Positions 1 to 7,785 of a stretch of 64,000 nt of DNA are shown piece after piece. The position numbers and the translations under genes are program-made. The DNA is from RFSX01 sp964495785 (GTDB lineage Bacteria; Bacteroidota; Bacteroidia; Chitinophagales; Saprospiraceae), in assembly GCA_964495785.1 (NCBI GenBank), contig CAZBXL010000005.1:1-64000 (forward strand), read 5' to 3'. The notes below the pieces were generated by a model. That model saw only the letters and a list, made by a program, of their open reading frames with translations, made no database searches and was not told the DNA's origin. Every line of letters starts with the position of its first letter. The first letter of the stretch is position 1.

Positions 1-190
1 TTTCGTCAGCTAATGTTTTAATCGCTGCAATTACTTCGTGATAATTTTCTTCATGTAATTTCCACGAAAATGGTCTTAGCATTCCTAAAAAGCCATTTTC
101 CATTTTAGGGTGGTTTACATCTTCATCTGTTAAGCTTTGATATTTTAAAATTTGCTTGGCTTCTTCGATTGTCATTTTTTTCTTTTTCAT
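1..190 (-). CDS. Hypothetical small protein, 3' part cut by window edge
   Basis: The reverse strand reads open from an ATG at 190-188 to the window edge, giving 63 residues without a stop. It begins MKKKKMTIEEAKQILKYQ and contains a Trp/Phe-bearing segment (GMLRPFSW), followed by what looks like an amphipathic helix (YHEVIAAIKTLADE). I do not recognise the family. It lies 53 bases downstream of the integrase gene on the same strand, so it may be cargo or a passenger of the same element. There is no signal peptide or membrane segment. The frame is convincing because codon use is normal and a second in-frame ATG follows at codon 6, but the C-terminus is not visible. Confidence 0.6.
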   Translation of the reverse strand, partial: MKKKKMTIEEAKQILKYQSLTDEDVNHPKMENGFLGMLRPFSWKLHEENYHEVIAAIKTLADE

Positions 191-212
191 GGAAGGTAAC
201 ATGTATATATGT

Positions 213-240
213 ACACCTTAACCTTGAGTTACACATATAT
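213..240. repeat. Left imperfect repeat flanking the integrase gene
   Basis: An ACCTTAAC core at 215-222 is followed by GAGTTAC and then ACATATA. A related sequence in the same orientation lies at 1463-1494, beyond the other end of the integrase gene (ACCTTAAC, then TAAGTTAC, then ACATATA). The left copy also has a GTAAC/GTTAC inverted pair around it. The shared blocks may be recombination core sites or regulatory sites for the recombinase. The spacing differs slightly between the copies, so this is not a perfect duplication. Confidence 0.4.
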
Positions 241-243
241 CAC

Positions 244-1362
244 TTATGTCATTACCTCCAATTTAAGCCTTTTTTCCATAATCTTATCAAGCGGACTTTT
301 TATTATCTTATTACTGATACTTGTGACGTGAGTGTATATCTCAGTAGTCTTAGAAGAAGAGTGTCCGAGTAGCTCCTGCACATACCTTAAGTTGACCCCA
401 GATTCTATCAGATGAGTTGCAAAAGAATGTCTCAGAGTATGTGGTGTCGCCCATGCATTAATTCGAGCACTGATAGCTGCTTTTCTGAATATCTTCTCTA
501 CACTGGAAGCACTGTATTGGCCACCCCCTGCTCCTTCAAATAACCAATACATGGGTTTCTCTTTGATGTAGTATAATCTGAGCATCTTTAAGACATAGTC
601 AGAGAGAAGCGTATATCTGTCTTTCTTCCCTTTGGCGCCTTTGATGAATATTGCAGACATATCACTTTTAATATCTTCTACGCGGAGGTTCAGTATTTCA
701 CATCTTCTTAGTCCGGCACTGTATAGGAGATTGAGTATACATTTGTGTTTTAGATTAGTTGGTGTATTGATGACCCTGATGACTTCGTCTTCTGATAAGA
801 CATTAGGTAGAGTTTTTGATGCCTTAGGTCTTTGAAAACTATAAAGCTCTCGAGATCTACCGAGGACCTTTTCATAGTAGAACTTCAGAGCATTGATGAC
901 AGTATTTTGCTTGCTTTCACTTATGTTATAGTCTTTGATGAGTAAGTATAGATAATCTTCTATCTCAGATTTATTGAGATCATCTATGTCTCTATCTCTG
1001 AAGTGCACAAGAAATTTTATAAACGCATTTTTATAACTATTTATAGTATGTGGGCTGTAAGCTCTTAGAAGAATGTTCTTTTCCATCGATTCAACTTTGA
1101 TTTTATTCTCTTCACTCAGAGGTGCTACTGGTAGAGGTATCTGTTGATCGACGACATGTTTTATAATATAATTATTTCCGAATACAGCCTTAAGCTCTGT
1201 TAATATTCCTTCATCATTGGAGATACTCCATAGTTTTTGATGTACATGGTAATAACAATTTCTAAGTCCCTTGATTTTCTTACGCCACTCTAAGGCCTTG
1301 TAAGGGATATGGAATTTTATACGCTTGGCGCTGGCTGGAGCTAAGTATATAATTGCTTGCAT
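244..1362 (-). CDS. Tyrosine recombinase / site-specific integrase (XerC/D-like)
   Basis: This 372-residue protein has all catalytic residues of a tyrosine recombinase. Arg219 lies in YSAGLRRCEILNL, a Lys lies in the GKKDR turn near 245-247, His308 and Arg311 lie in TPHTLRHSFATHL, His334 in ELLGH, and the nucleophile is Tyr343 in TTEIYTHV. A SAM-like core-binding domain spans about 95-170 (YSPHTINSYKNAFIKFL). Residues 1-80 form an extra N-terminal domain often seen in Bacteroidota integrases. The length fits an active enzyme. The C-terminal IKSPLD is typical of the Xer/integron-like group of this phylum. It is flanked by related short repeats and faces a divergent zinc-finger ORF. Substrate and attachment site are unknown, and no tRNA target is visible. 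Confidence 0.93.
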   Translation of the reverse strand: MQAIIYLAPASAKRIKFHIPYKALEWRKKIKGLRNCYYHVHQKLWSISNDEGILTELKAVFGNNYIIKHVVDQQIPLPVAPLSEENKIKVESMEKNILLRAYSPHTINSYKNAFIKFLVHFRDRDIDDLNKSEIEDYLYLLIKDYNISESKQNTVINALKFYYEKVLGRSRELYSFQRPKASKTLPNVLSEDEVIRVINTPTNLKHKCILNLLYSAGLRRCEILNLRVEDIKSDMSAIFIKGAKGKKDRYTLLSDYVLKMLRLYYIKEKPMYWLFEGAGGGQYSASSVEKIFRKAAISARINAWATPHTLRHSFATHLIESGVNLRYVQELLGHSSSKTTEIYTHVTSISNKIIKSPLDKIMEKRLKLEVMT

Positions 1363-1462
1363 TTGGGCTTGTTATTGATGATTATTTTGTAATAATAGCT
1401 ATTTCATTGATTCGATGTCCTCTATAACTTACTTATTATTAGTTGGTTACAATAATAGTCGT

Positions 1463-1494
1463 ACCTTAACGGTTAAGTTACGCTTACATATACC
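1463..1494. repeat. Right imperfect repeat flanking the integrase gene, with palindrome
   Basis: A CTTAAC-G-GTTAAG palindrome occupies 1465-1477. It is followed by TTAC and ACATATA, and it resembles the block at 213-240 in the same orientation. It sits 100 bases upstream of the integrase start and directly before the divergent zinc-finger ORF. It could therefore be a recombinase site or an operator for the two divergent genes. Confidence 0.4.
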
Positions 1495-1496
1495 TT

Positions 1497-1859
1497 ATGA
1501 GAAAACAAAAGCTATGTCCCATATGTAAAAACATAATCGTGGGTAGAACAGATAAGAAGTTCTGCTCTACCGTCTGTAAGTCCAATTATCATAAGCGACT
1601 TAATCAAAGTACCAATGCTGCTACTAAAAAGATAGATAGCATCTTACATAGAAATAGATCCATCTTACTCGAGTTGATGGGTAAGAGATATACTAAGATC
1701 AAGGTGCCCCTCATAGAATTAGAAAGCAGAAAGTTTAATTTCAATTACATGACGAAGTACATTCATAACAAGCAGGGCAAAACGTATAACTATATCTATG
1801 ACTTTTCATATATGACATTCAGTACTAATGAAGTGCTCATCATCAGGCATAGACAATAA
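1497..1859 (+). CDS. Small protein with N-terminal treble-clef/ribbon zinc finger
   Basis: In this 120-residue protein the first 35 residues hold CPICKNIIVGRT followed by KKFCSTVCKSNYHKR. That is a CxxC...CxxxC metal site with a basic tail, as in small zinc-binding proteins encoded next to Bacteroidota integrases. The remainder is basic and Tyr/Asn-rich (KYIHNKQGKTYNYIYDFSYM) with no recognised domain. It is divergent from the integrase with 134 bases between starts. A nucleic-acid-binding role is inferred from the zinc finger and basic charge only. No membrane segment or signal peptide is present. Confidence 0.75.
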   Translation: MRKQKLCPICKNIIVGRTDKKFCSTVCKSNYHKRLNQSTNAATKKIDSILHRNRSILLELMGKRYTKIKVPLIELESRKFNFNYMTKYIHNKQGKTYNYIYDFSYMTFSTNEVLIIRHRQ

Positions 1860-1965
1860 TACTAACTTAGGGGTATGATGCACCATCTTATTTTGGTATA
1901 GTGCACGATGCATGTTTATGGCCGTATATACGTCATACGACCTTCAAGATAGCTACGGATGTAAG

Positions 1966-2946
1966 TTAGCAGAAGTAGTATACATCCATACCGTCATGAT
2001 TCTGCAGATGCGATCTGATATCTCGTTCAGCATTTTTCTGAGCTATGGCGATGATGACTTGAGCTGATACTATTGACATCAAGGAGTCAGGATGATGTAG
2101 CCGAGTATCGTATATTGTTGTTCCTATTTTTTTTGGATTATTACATATCCAGTGTACATCTATGTGATGACCTCTCAGTAGCTTGACGATTTTCTTACCC
2201 TTCTTGCCTGCTCCCCAGACCACAAGAGATTGAGCTGCATTATAATCACTATTGAGAAAGTGCTGCACCTTAATTTGGATAAATTGGTTATCCATATAGT
2301 GAGGATCATTACGTGATGCTCGACTTGGATGATCTCGCCATAAGTGTATCACCTCTGGTACGTCCTGTATAGTGATACCGTTATGTCTCATTCTGAATGC
2401 CAGATCATAATCTTCAGGGTATATATCTGAGTCAAATGCACCCACGGCATTAAGATCCTCTCGGTGCATCATCCAGCATGGAGACGGGATGACACATTCT
2501 TTATATATCTCAGAGAAGTTGCTCCTATTCATCGTCATACCATTAAGCCAGTCTGCATATTTTTTATATCCTTCTCCCAATGTGCCATCAGAGATGTACT
2601 TTACAAGACCTACCGCGAGTTGTTGTCTTTTATTTAATGCGCTTCTGAGTAGTAGCAGTTTGTCAGGAGTCATAATGTCATCAGAGTCCATACGTGTGAT
2701 ATATTCTCCTTGGCTATTTGCGTAAGCTAATCTCAAAGCATCTATAATACCTACGCCCTTATTTTTGATAGTGTAAATGCGAGGATCATTCTCAGCATAT
2801 CGTTGTAGGATATCGTACGACTCGTCATCAGAATGATCATCTATAGCTATCAGTTCCCATTCCGTATACGTCTGATTAATGATAGAGTCTATACACTCAC
2901 TAAGGTAAGCAGATGTATTCTTGACAGGAATGAGTATACTGATCAT
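1966..2946 (-). CDS. Family 2 glycosyltransferase with C-terminal Rossmann-like domain
   Basis: Residues 1-220 are a GT-A fold glycosyltransferase. It has an ISILIPVKNTSAYLSECIDSI start, an AIDDHSDD nucleotide-binding loop, and the metal-binding DSDD motif in TRMDSDDIMTPDKL. A later segment, GAFDSDIYPEDYDLAFRM, has the usual acceptor/base region (ED). Residues from about 240 (SLVVWGAGKKGKKIVKLL) form a second domain with a GxGxxG-like dinucleotide fold, sometimes appended to such enzymes. It probably transfers a sugar onto a surface glycan or lipid at the cytoplasmic face of the membrane. There are no glycan genes nearby, so donor and acceptor cannot be guessed. It is convergent with the zinc-finger ORF. 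Confidence 0.88.
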   Translation of the reverse strand: MISILIPVKNTSAYLSECIDSIINQTYTEWELIAIDDHSDDESYDILQRYAENDPRIYTIKNKGVGIIDALRLAYANSQGEYITRMDSDDIMTPDKLLLLRSALNKRQQLAVGLVKYISDGTLGEGYKKYADWLNGMTMNRSNFSEIYKECVIPSPCWMMHREDLNAVGAFDSDIYPEDYDLAFRMRHNGITIQDVPEVIHLWRDHPSRASRNDPHYMDNQFIQIKVQHFLNSDYNAAQSLVVWGAGKKGKKIVKLLRGHHIDVHWICNNPKKIGTTIYDTRLHHPDSLMSIVSAQVIIAIAQKNAERDIRSHLQNHDGMDVYYFC

Positions 2947-3170
2947 ATTGTATTTTATCTGATTTTTATTTTAGTATGAATATAGCAATATTATCAAGCC
3001 AGCCATTATATTAGTATTATGCTTGTTGGATGATCAATTAATCGATGTCAGAATCAATGATACATATATGTAAGTACGATGCAATAAGAAAAAAAGAAAA
3101 AACAGAGATTTAAATCAATTTTTCCCTTATTTTTATTTTTATGGGAGAATAAAACAGTAAAACGAATATA

Positions 3171-3938
3171 ATGATAGCGATAAATGAACCAATAGGAAGA
3201 TTCGTGGCTTTAGCCAACCTTGAAAAGAACATCCTTTCTCAAAAATCTATTGAGCAAGATGTCGCAAATTTGGTTGATTTAATAACAATCAGAAGTAAAG
3301 AGAAATCTGTTGAAGAAGTGGCAAATAGTTTATTAGAAAACATCTTTGACCTTAGATTTGATTTGGTAGAATGGCTTGCTAATAATGATAAAAATTTGAA
3401 TTTCTATTTCGAAGCGATTCATAAACATATTTCTGTTAATCTTCAGTTAGCTCCTTTTTCAAACTTGGCTGAAACTATTTCTACTGTACTTTTGACTTAC
3501 GAAAATATTGTGTCTCCTATATTTGATAATTTACCAAATTCTTTTGAAGAAATCCTTGAAGATGTTCAAAAGAATAAACCTGAATATGACACTTTTAAAA
3601 TGTTTTCTCTCCATCCTGCTCCACAGGTCAAGTATCTTAAAAAGTGGATTGATTCATCATTAAAATTGGAAGTAGGGATAATTCTTGCAGATTTAATACT
3701 AACAAATCAAATTCAATTTCCTAAGAGAAGGATAAAGACAGAATTGATAGAATTTTTATTTAGCACAATTACAAAATTTGGTGCATACTCAATTTTTACT
3801 GGTTTTTGGACTCCTGACTCTGATGACATTTCAAATTTAACTAGTAGGATGAAAATCCTTTCTGCTACTACAGAATTAGATAATAAATCATTCTATAAAA
3901 CTTCAAAAGAAGGTTTCTTTAGAATGGTTAATAATTAG
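3171..3938 (+). CDS. Unknown 255-residue protein, putative partner (antitoxin) of the YoeB toxin
   Basis: I do not recognise the family. The protein is soluble, predicted mostly helical, Asn/Glu/Leu-rich, and has no signal peptide or transmembrane segment. It ends two bases before the start of the YoeB-type toxin gene, the position normally held by a YefM antitoxin (about 85 residues). It is three times longer than YefM and shows no Phd/YefM N-terminal fold. The last 30 residues (ATTELDNKSFYKTSKEGFF) are polar and could be the toxin-binding tail. Function as antitoxin is inferred purely from position. It could instead be a repurposed regulator or cargo with the antitoxin fused at its C-terminus. 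Confidence 0.7.
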   Translation: MIAINEPIGRFVALANLEKNILSQKSIEQDVANLVDLITIRSKEKSVEEVANSLLENIFDLRFDLVEWLANNDKNLNFYFEAIHKHISVNLQLAPFSNLAETISTVLLTYENIVSPIFDNLPNSFEEILEDVQKNKPEYDTFKMFSLHPAPQVKYLKKWIDSSLKLEVGIILADLILTNQIQFPKRRIKTELIEFLFSTITKFGAYSIFTGFWTPDSDDISNLTSRMKILSATTELDNKSFYKTSKEGFFRMVNN

Positions 3939-3940
3939 GA

Positions 3941-4207
3941 ATGTATCCCATCCATTTAAGTAAAAAAGCGATAGAAGATGTTCCCAAGCTAAAAAAGGAA
4001 AATCCTAAATTTCCAGCCAAGTTATGGACTCTTATTCTTGATATATTCAATGATCCATTTGATGGAATTGGACAACCAGAACCTTTAAAAGGAGACCTTC
4101 AAGGTTGGTGGTCAAGAAGAATATCGGGCAAACATCGATTAGTTTACAGAATAGAAGATGAAAACTTGGAAATCGCATCTTGTTTCGGACACTATGGAGA
4201 CAGATAA
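3941..4207 (+). CDS. yoeB: Txe/YoeB family mRNA interferase toxin
   Basis: This 88-residue RelE-fold toxin is of normal length for YoeB. It has the family hallmarks: a KKAIEDVPKLKKENPKF helix, DIFNDPFDGIGQPEPLKGDL, GWWSRRISGKHRLVYRI, and a C-terminal CFGHYGDR. The Glu/Arg/His/Tyr catalytic set expected for ribosome-dependent mRNA cleavage is recognisable (E in QPEPLKG, R in SRRI and KHRLVY, H and Y in FGHYGD). It starts two bases after the stop of the preceding gene, so the two should be translated together. The gene order (partner first, toxin second) matches yefM-yoeB. No YefM sequence is present, which is the odd point of this locus. Confidence 0.9.
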   Translation: MYPIHLSKKAIEDVPKLKKENPKFPAKLWTLILDIFNDPFDGIGQPEPLKGDLQGWWSRRISGKHRLVYRIEDENLEIASCFGHYGDR

Positions 4208-4411
4208 TAAATGAAAAAAATACTGCATGGAACATTGTATATACGGCGATCAGCCCTATACAGAATGACTCCGCATGTACAAGACCGTTAAGCGTATCAC
4301 GCTTATGACTCACCAGTGAAATTTGAGTACTGTATTAATCAGTATTGAGTACCTTTAGAAATGTAATATTATCTGTGTATGAATAAGAGTGCTATATCTC
4401 AATAATGTTTT

Positions 4412-4933
4412 ATGTCAGAATCTCCTTTTAAGCAATATGAGACCGAAAGATTAATTATACGACCTATGGTCAGAGGAGATGCAGCTTTTCAGTTAGCATT
4501 GATGAATTCATCAGATTGGCTGAGGTACATCGGAGACAGGGGAGTGTATACGATAGAAGAAGCTGAGAGGTATATCACAGATAATGTAACAGAACAATTC
4601 AAGAGATTAGGATTTGCTAATTACACTATCGTAAGAAAGAAAGACGCTCTGCCTATAGGCGTTGTTGGTTTATATGATAGGCCAGCATTAGAGGGTATAG
4701 ACATTGGCTTTGCTTTGATGTCAGATCATTATGGATATGGATATTCCTACGAAGCAGCCAACAGAATATTACGAGCTGCAACTCATGATTTTAATTTAGT
4801 AAAAGTCAATGCAATAACGCAGTTTAATAATATAGCATCGCAAAAATTACTTGAAAAATTAGGTTTGACGTTCACTAAAATGATACAACTTACTGAAGAT
4901 TCAGAGGATTTAATGTTCTATGAGCTTTTGTAA
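4412..4933 (+). CDS. GNAT family N-acetyltransferase (RimJ/RimL-like)
   Basis: This 173-residue protein has the RimJ/RimL layout: ETERLIIRPMVRGDAAFQLAL at the N-terminus, YTIVRKKDALPIGVVGLYDR (beta2-beta3), IDIGFALMSDHYGYGYSYEAA (beta4 and the acetyl-CoA pyrophosphate loop, here HYGYGYS) and NNIASQKLLEKLGL (alpha4). It probably acetylates an amine, either a protein N-terminus or a small molecule. It has its own transcription unit. The bidirectional hairpin downstream (5192-5231) is about 260 bases away. The substrate cannot be read from the sequence. Confidence 0.9.
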   Translation: MSESPFKQYETERLIIRPMVRGDAAFQLALMNSSDWLRYIGDRGVYTIEEAERYITDNVTEQFKRLGFANYTIVRKKDALPIGVVGLYDRPALEGIDIGFALMSDHYGYGYSYEAANRILRAATHDFNLVKVNAITQFNNIASQKLLEKLGLTFTKMIQLTEDSEDLMFYELL

Positions 4934-5191
4934 GTAAGTCTTGTTTTAAAAGTGAATAAAATTTGAACATCGATACTTTCGTATAGTATTCCTATATATA
5001 AATTATCCTTCAGTACTTGCTTAGATTTTATCTGGAGATTCACATTGTAAACTATCTGACAAGAAATGACGCTTTTTTTCGGCTGTGTAAGTGTTTGTAT
5101 ATCTATGTATAGTCATCTGTAATGCTTAAGTACTTTGCAGAGCCATATGCTTAGTGCATATTTGTGTTAGAATTATATAAAGGGTGTTAAT

Positions 5192-5231
5192 AAAGAAAAA
5201 GCTTGCAAAACGTTGTAAGCTTTTCTTTTTT
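5192..5231. terminator. Bidirectional intrinsic terminator-like hairpin
   Basis: An AAAGAAAAAGCTTGCAA arm, a four-base loop and a TTGTAAGCTTTTCTTTT arm form a long near-perfect stem. It has A and T tracts on both sides, so it could end transcripts in either direction. It sits in the 379-base space between the acetyltransferase and the coiled-coil gene. The rest of that space (4934-5191 and 5232-5312) holds nothing I recognise. Confidence 0.6.
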
Positions 5232-5312
5232 GTACCATACCGTACCATGATTAGTGACAATTTATATATCTTGATACCATAATCATTTATTAATCTTTTA
5301 GAATAAGATCTT

Positions 5313-5918
5313 ATGGAAATTTGTTGGTATTGTTTAGCAATGGTTTTGATGTCCACCTTAGCAGGAGCACTATTGATGTATCTTATAAATAAAAGTGGCA
5401 GAAGGGCTATAATAGAAGAAAGAGATGAGTACTTAAGGACATCTAATCACACCAAGGAGAACCTCAATAAAGTTACTGATGAATATAATAACTACAAAGC
5501 CAAAGCGTCTCAGTCAATAGAAGATAAAGATGCTGAAATTAATAAACTCAATAAGCTCAACTTATCTCTCTCAAGGACGCCTCGTCCAAAACTCACACAA
5601 GCAGAACTCGATCACAAATATCTTAAGTGGAAAAAAAGATCAGAAGACCTCTCTAGCGAACTTGAATACCTAAAAGCTAAGTTAGATTCTCCAAAATCAA
5701 ATGCCACGGATAGCCAATCTTTAGAAGATATGAAATCTCAACTGGCGACAGCTCTCAAGAAAATCCGCCGACAAGAGCTACAACTTAAAGAAGCTCAGAT
5801 AGGTGGTAAATCTACTGGCAAGGGCAAGGGCAAGAAAAAGAAAAAAATCAAAAAATTACAATCAGAACTCCGAGCCCTCAAAAGTAAACTCAATCTGAAA
5901 TCAAAGAAGAAAAACTAA
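5313..5918 (+). CDS. Membrane-anchored coiled-coil protein
   Basis: The 201 residues begin with one hydrophobic segment (about 3-24, YCLAMVLMSTLAGALLMYLI). A charged coiled coil follows (about 30-175; heptad-like runs such as NLNKVTDEYNNYKAKASQSI and LKAKLDSPKSN). The extreme C-terminus is Lys/Gly-rich (GKGKGKKKKKIKK) and may bind nucleic acid, lipid or polyphosphate. The topology suggests an N-terminal anchor with the coil in the cytoplasm. No family name is recognised, and short membrane-anchored coiled-coil proteins are common and divergent. It is monocistronic. Confidence 0.75.
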   Translation: MEICWYCLAMVLMSTLAGALLMYLINKSGRRAIIEERDEYLRTSNHTKENLNKVTDEYNNYKAKASQSIEDKDAEINKLNKLNLSLSRTPRPKLTQAELDHKYLKWKKRSEDLSSELEYLKAKLDSPKSNATDSQSLEDMKSQLATALKKIRRQELQLKEAQIGGKSTGKGKGKKKKKIKKLQSELRALKSKLNLKSKKKN

Positions 5919-6043
5919 TCTGACGCTTCGTCTATTGCTTGATCGTTTCAGAATAGTAATGCCCTTTCGCTAATCCAAGTTGAGATAGTCTATTAAATAC
6001 TTGTCCTTGTGTAGTTTTGTTTTTTTTAGTTATCCACATTTTA

Positions 6044-6058
6044 CGTTAAATGTTAACG
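6044..6058. promoter_or_regulatory. Palindromic operator candidate upstream of GNAT-like/HTH pair
   Basis: A perfect CGTTAA-ATG-TTAACG inverted repeat lies 52 bases before the start of the two-gene unit. The surrounding nonamer TTTACGTTA (6040-6048) recurs at 6102-6110, overlapping the start codon. Repeated half-sites at this position are what an autoregulating HTH antitoxin would bind. Confidence 0.4.
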
Positions 6059-6109
6059 ATTGCTTGAGAATTAACAAATTATGTAAACTTAAATGAATAG
6101 CTTTACGTT

Positions 6110-6574
6110 ATGACAATAACAGAAGTTAAGTCAGGAAAAAAGCATAAAATAGATATCTCTCCAATTGAAACGATTGATTTCAAATCAATTTCTAAAAAGA
6201 AATACTTCTTTGATTGGGAGCTTGAAAAGAAATGTGAAATACTCAAACTCACAAAAAGAGAAGAGAAGGAAATTCTTGGCCTGATGTCTTTTGAAATAAT
6301 TCCAGAAGAATGGAGAATTCATATTAGGCTTATTTCTGTTTCAATAGACAATAAAGGCAAAAGCAAAACCTACAGAAATATTGTAGGTAACCTATTAACT
6401 TTTGTTTCAAAATTGGCAATTAAAGAATTTGCTGAATTAGCATGTGTTTCTTTAAAACCTAAAGGAGCAATAGCACAACATTATATTGACGAATACGGAA
6501 TGAATATAACAGGTACTACATTAAGTTTAGAATTAATGGAAATAATGAAACTGATCGAAAAATTTGATAAATGA
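6110..6574 (+). CDS. Hypothetical GNAT-fold-like protein, candidate toxin
   Basis: I do not recognise a named family for this 154-residue protein. The second half resembles a small GNAT acetyltransferase. It has two strands (KEILGLMSFEII and WRIHIRLISVSI), a short basic loop then a helix (KTYRNIVGNLLTFVSKLAI, position of the acetyl-CoA loop), a strand (ELACVSLKPKG) and helix AQHYIDEYGM, the typical beta5-alpha4 order. It overlaps the downstream HTH gene by four bases (ATGA), so the products are made together. That arrangement suggests a toxin with its repressor-antitoxin. Acetylation of aminoacyl-tRNA, as by TacT/AtaT toxins, is possible but not shown. The alternative is an unrelated two-gene regulator. 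Confidence 0.7.
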   Translation: MTITEVKSGKKHKIDISPIETIDFKSISKKKYFFDWELEKKCEILKLTKREEKEILGLMSFEIIPEEWRIHIRLISVSIDNKGKSKTYRNIVGNLLTFVSKLAIKEFAELACVSLKPKGAIAQHYIDEYGMNITGTTLSLELMEIMKLIEKFDK

Positions 6575-7107
6575 AAACAAGTACAAACACTAAAAAAAAT
6601 ATTGATCCTGAATTTGGAGTTGATTCAAAATATAAGTCTCTTGATAAGAGGCTAGAAGATGGTAAGAATTTGATGGAAGCTCGCTTAAAAAGATTAAAGG
6701 GCCTAACTCGCAATCAAATTATAAAAGCTAAACTTCTTCAGCTAAATCTCAAAATGCAAGAATACTTAAGTCAACCTGTTTATGAAGATCACAATTTCTT
6801 CACAAGTTTTTTATCAAATTATATTGATACAATTTATGACAAGAGAACTCTGTTTGCCAAAGATATAAACATAACACCAGTCGGTTTAAGTCAAATACTT
6901 AATAATCATAGAGAACCCAAGGAAGAATTCATGTTTAGATTAATGCTACATTCTGAACTCGCTTTTAAGAACGTATGCGAATTTCATAAGAAAACTTGGT
7001 ATCAAGTATACTACCACGAAAAGATATGCGATACAATGTCAAATCAAGATAAGTGGCGTCGAAATGAAAAAAAACATGTCAAAATTCAAAACGCCGTATT
7101 AAAGTAA
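6571..7107 (+). CDS. HTH (XRE-like) protein, candidate antitoxin/repressor of the preceding gene
   Basis: The 178 residues divide into a charged N-terminal helical region (about 15-70, KSLDKRLEDGKNLMEARLKR) and a helix-turn-helix at about 98-135 (FAKDINITPVGLSQILNNHR, then EPKEEFMFRLMLHSEL). The C-terminus is Trp/Tyr/His-rich (FHKKTWYQVYYHEKICD). The HTH resembles XRE antitoxin domains that bind their own promoter. The start overlaps the preceding stop by four bases. The N-terminal helices may wrap the partner. Antitoxin function is inferred from the operon shape, the HTH and the palindromic site upstream. Confidence 0.75.
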   Translation: MKTSTNTKKNIDPEFGVDSKYKSLDKRLEDGKNLMEARLKRLKGLTRNQIIKAKLLQLNLKMQEYLSQPVYEDHNFFTSFLSNYIDTIYDKRTLFAKDINITPVGLSQILNNHREPKEEFMFRLMLHSELAFKNVCEFHKKTWYQVYYHEKICDTMSNQDKWRRNEKKHVKIQNAVLK

Positions 7108-7389
7108 ATTCTTCTTCCAGAGGGAGATTAAAGAGGGAGGAAAAGTTAACACCTGCAATTATTTATTTTCTAAAAGACATATTGGTAGCTAATAGCCGAT
7201 AGTCATAAAAATTTTTAATTACTTTTTTTAATAAAAGCATTAACCTTATCTGTGATCGATAGATTAATAAGTAAGCAGCAGAGATAGAGATATTAATAAA
7301 ATAAATACATCTCTGTTGCAACGTTCTAAGCTAATAAAGTATAATATCATTAGAACACATTTTCTAATCATCATCTAAAAATCATTATC

Positions 7390-7746
7390 ATGAAGAACTA
7401 TTCTTTAGTGATCCTCCTATGGATCGCAAGCACGACTTTTGTCCTTGCCTATGGTATCACAGATGCTAAGAACCCTAAGACTATAGCTGTACTAAGTGTA
7501 AAGAAAGTACATGCTGAAGAAAATATTGATTTTGAAATCAATAAGAAATTAAGTCAAGTCATTATCACTAATGCTTCACCTATCAAGGAAGTCCGTATCT
7601 ATGATGAGAAAGGAAAACTCATACAAACGGACAGTCACGTAGATCGTAATTATACTTTCGATACTTCAGATCTTGAGATGGGTAGATATGCATTCAGCGT
7701 ACAGATAGATGATCATGTAGTCACTCACATTTACGAGAAAGAATAA
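7390..7746 (+). CDS. Small exported protein resembling an isolated T9SS type A C-terminal domain
   Basis: The 118 residues start with a signal peptide (KNYSLVILLWIASTTFVLA). A short linker is followed by a beta-rich segment (SQVIITNASPIKEVRIYDEK, then LEMGRYAFSVQIDDHVV). That segment matches the secretion-tail pattern 'vkvyd.kGklv...dls.l..G.Y.v.i...' of T9SS type A sorting domains. The mature protein is thus little more than a sorting-domain-like fold with no passenger. It may be a periplasmic or surface adaptor, or a degenerate secretion tail. A hairpin with a T tract follows 40 bases after the stop. Confidence 0.7.
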   Translation: MKNYSLVILLWIASTTFVLAYGITDAKNPKTIAVLSVKKVHAEENIDFEINKKLSQVIITNASPIKEVRIYDEKGKLIQTDSHVDRNYTFDTSDLEMGRYAFSVQIDDHVVTHIYEKE

Positions 7747-7785
7747 TAAGGAATTAACTGATTTGTAAATATCTATTGCCTAAGT

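Noticed and set aside
4289..4305. TAAGCG/CGCTTA hairpin after yoeB beginning with GTTAAGC, like an integron attC core
   Set aside because: The opposite arm does not end in the complementary AAC core, the hairpin is only 6 bp, and no similar sites follow the neighbouring genes. It is not an integron cassette array.
5126..5356. 76-residue minus-strand ORF across the bidirectional terminator
   Set aside because: It spans a strong hairpin and overlaps the start of the coiled-coil gene. Its translation is Lys/Ile/Tyr-rich without protein-like features.
6030..6038. Perfect DnaA-box-like TTATCCACA
   Set aside because: It is single, with no cluster of further boxes, no AT-rich unwinding element pattern, and no dnaA/dnaN gene nearby. 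It is expected by chance in AT-rich DNA.
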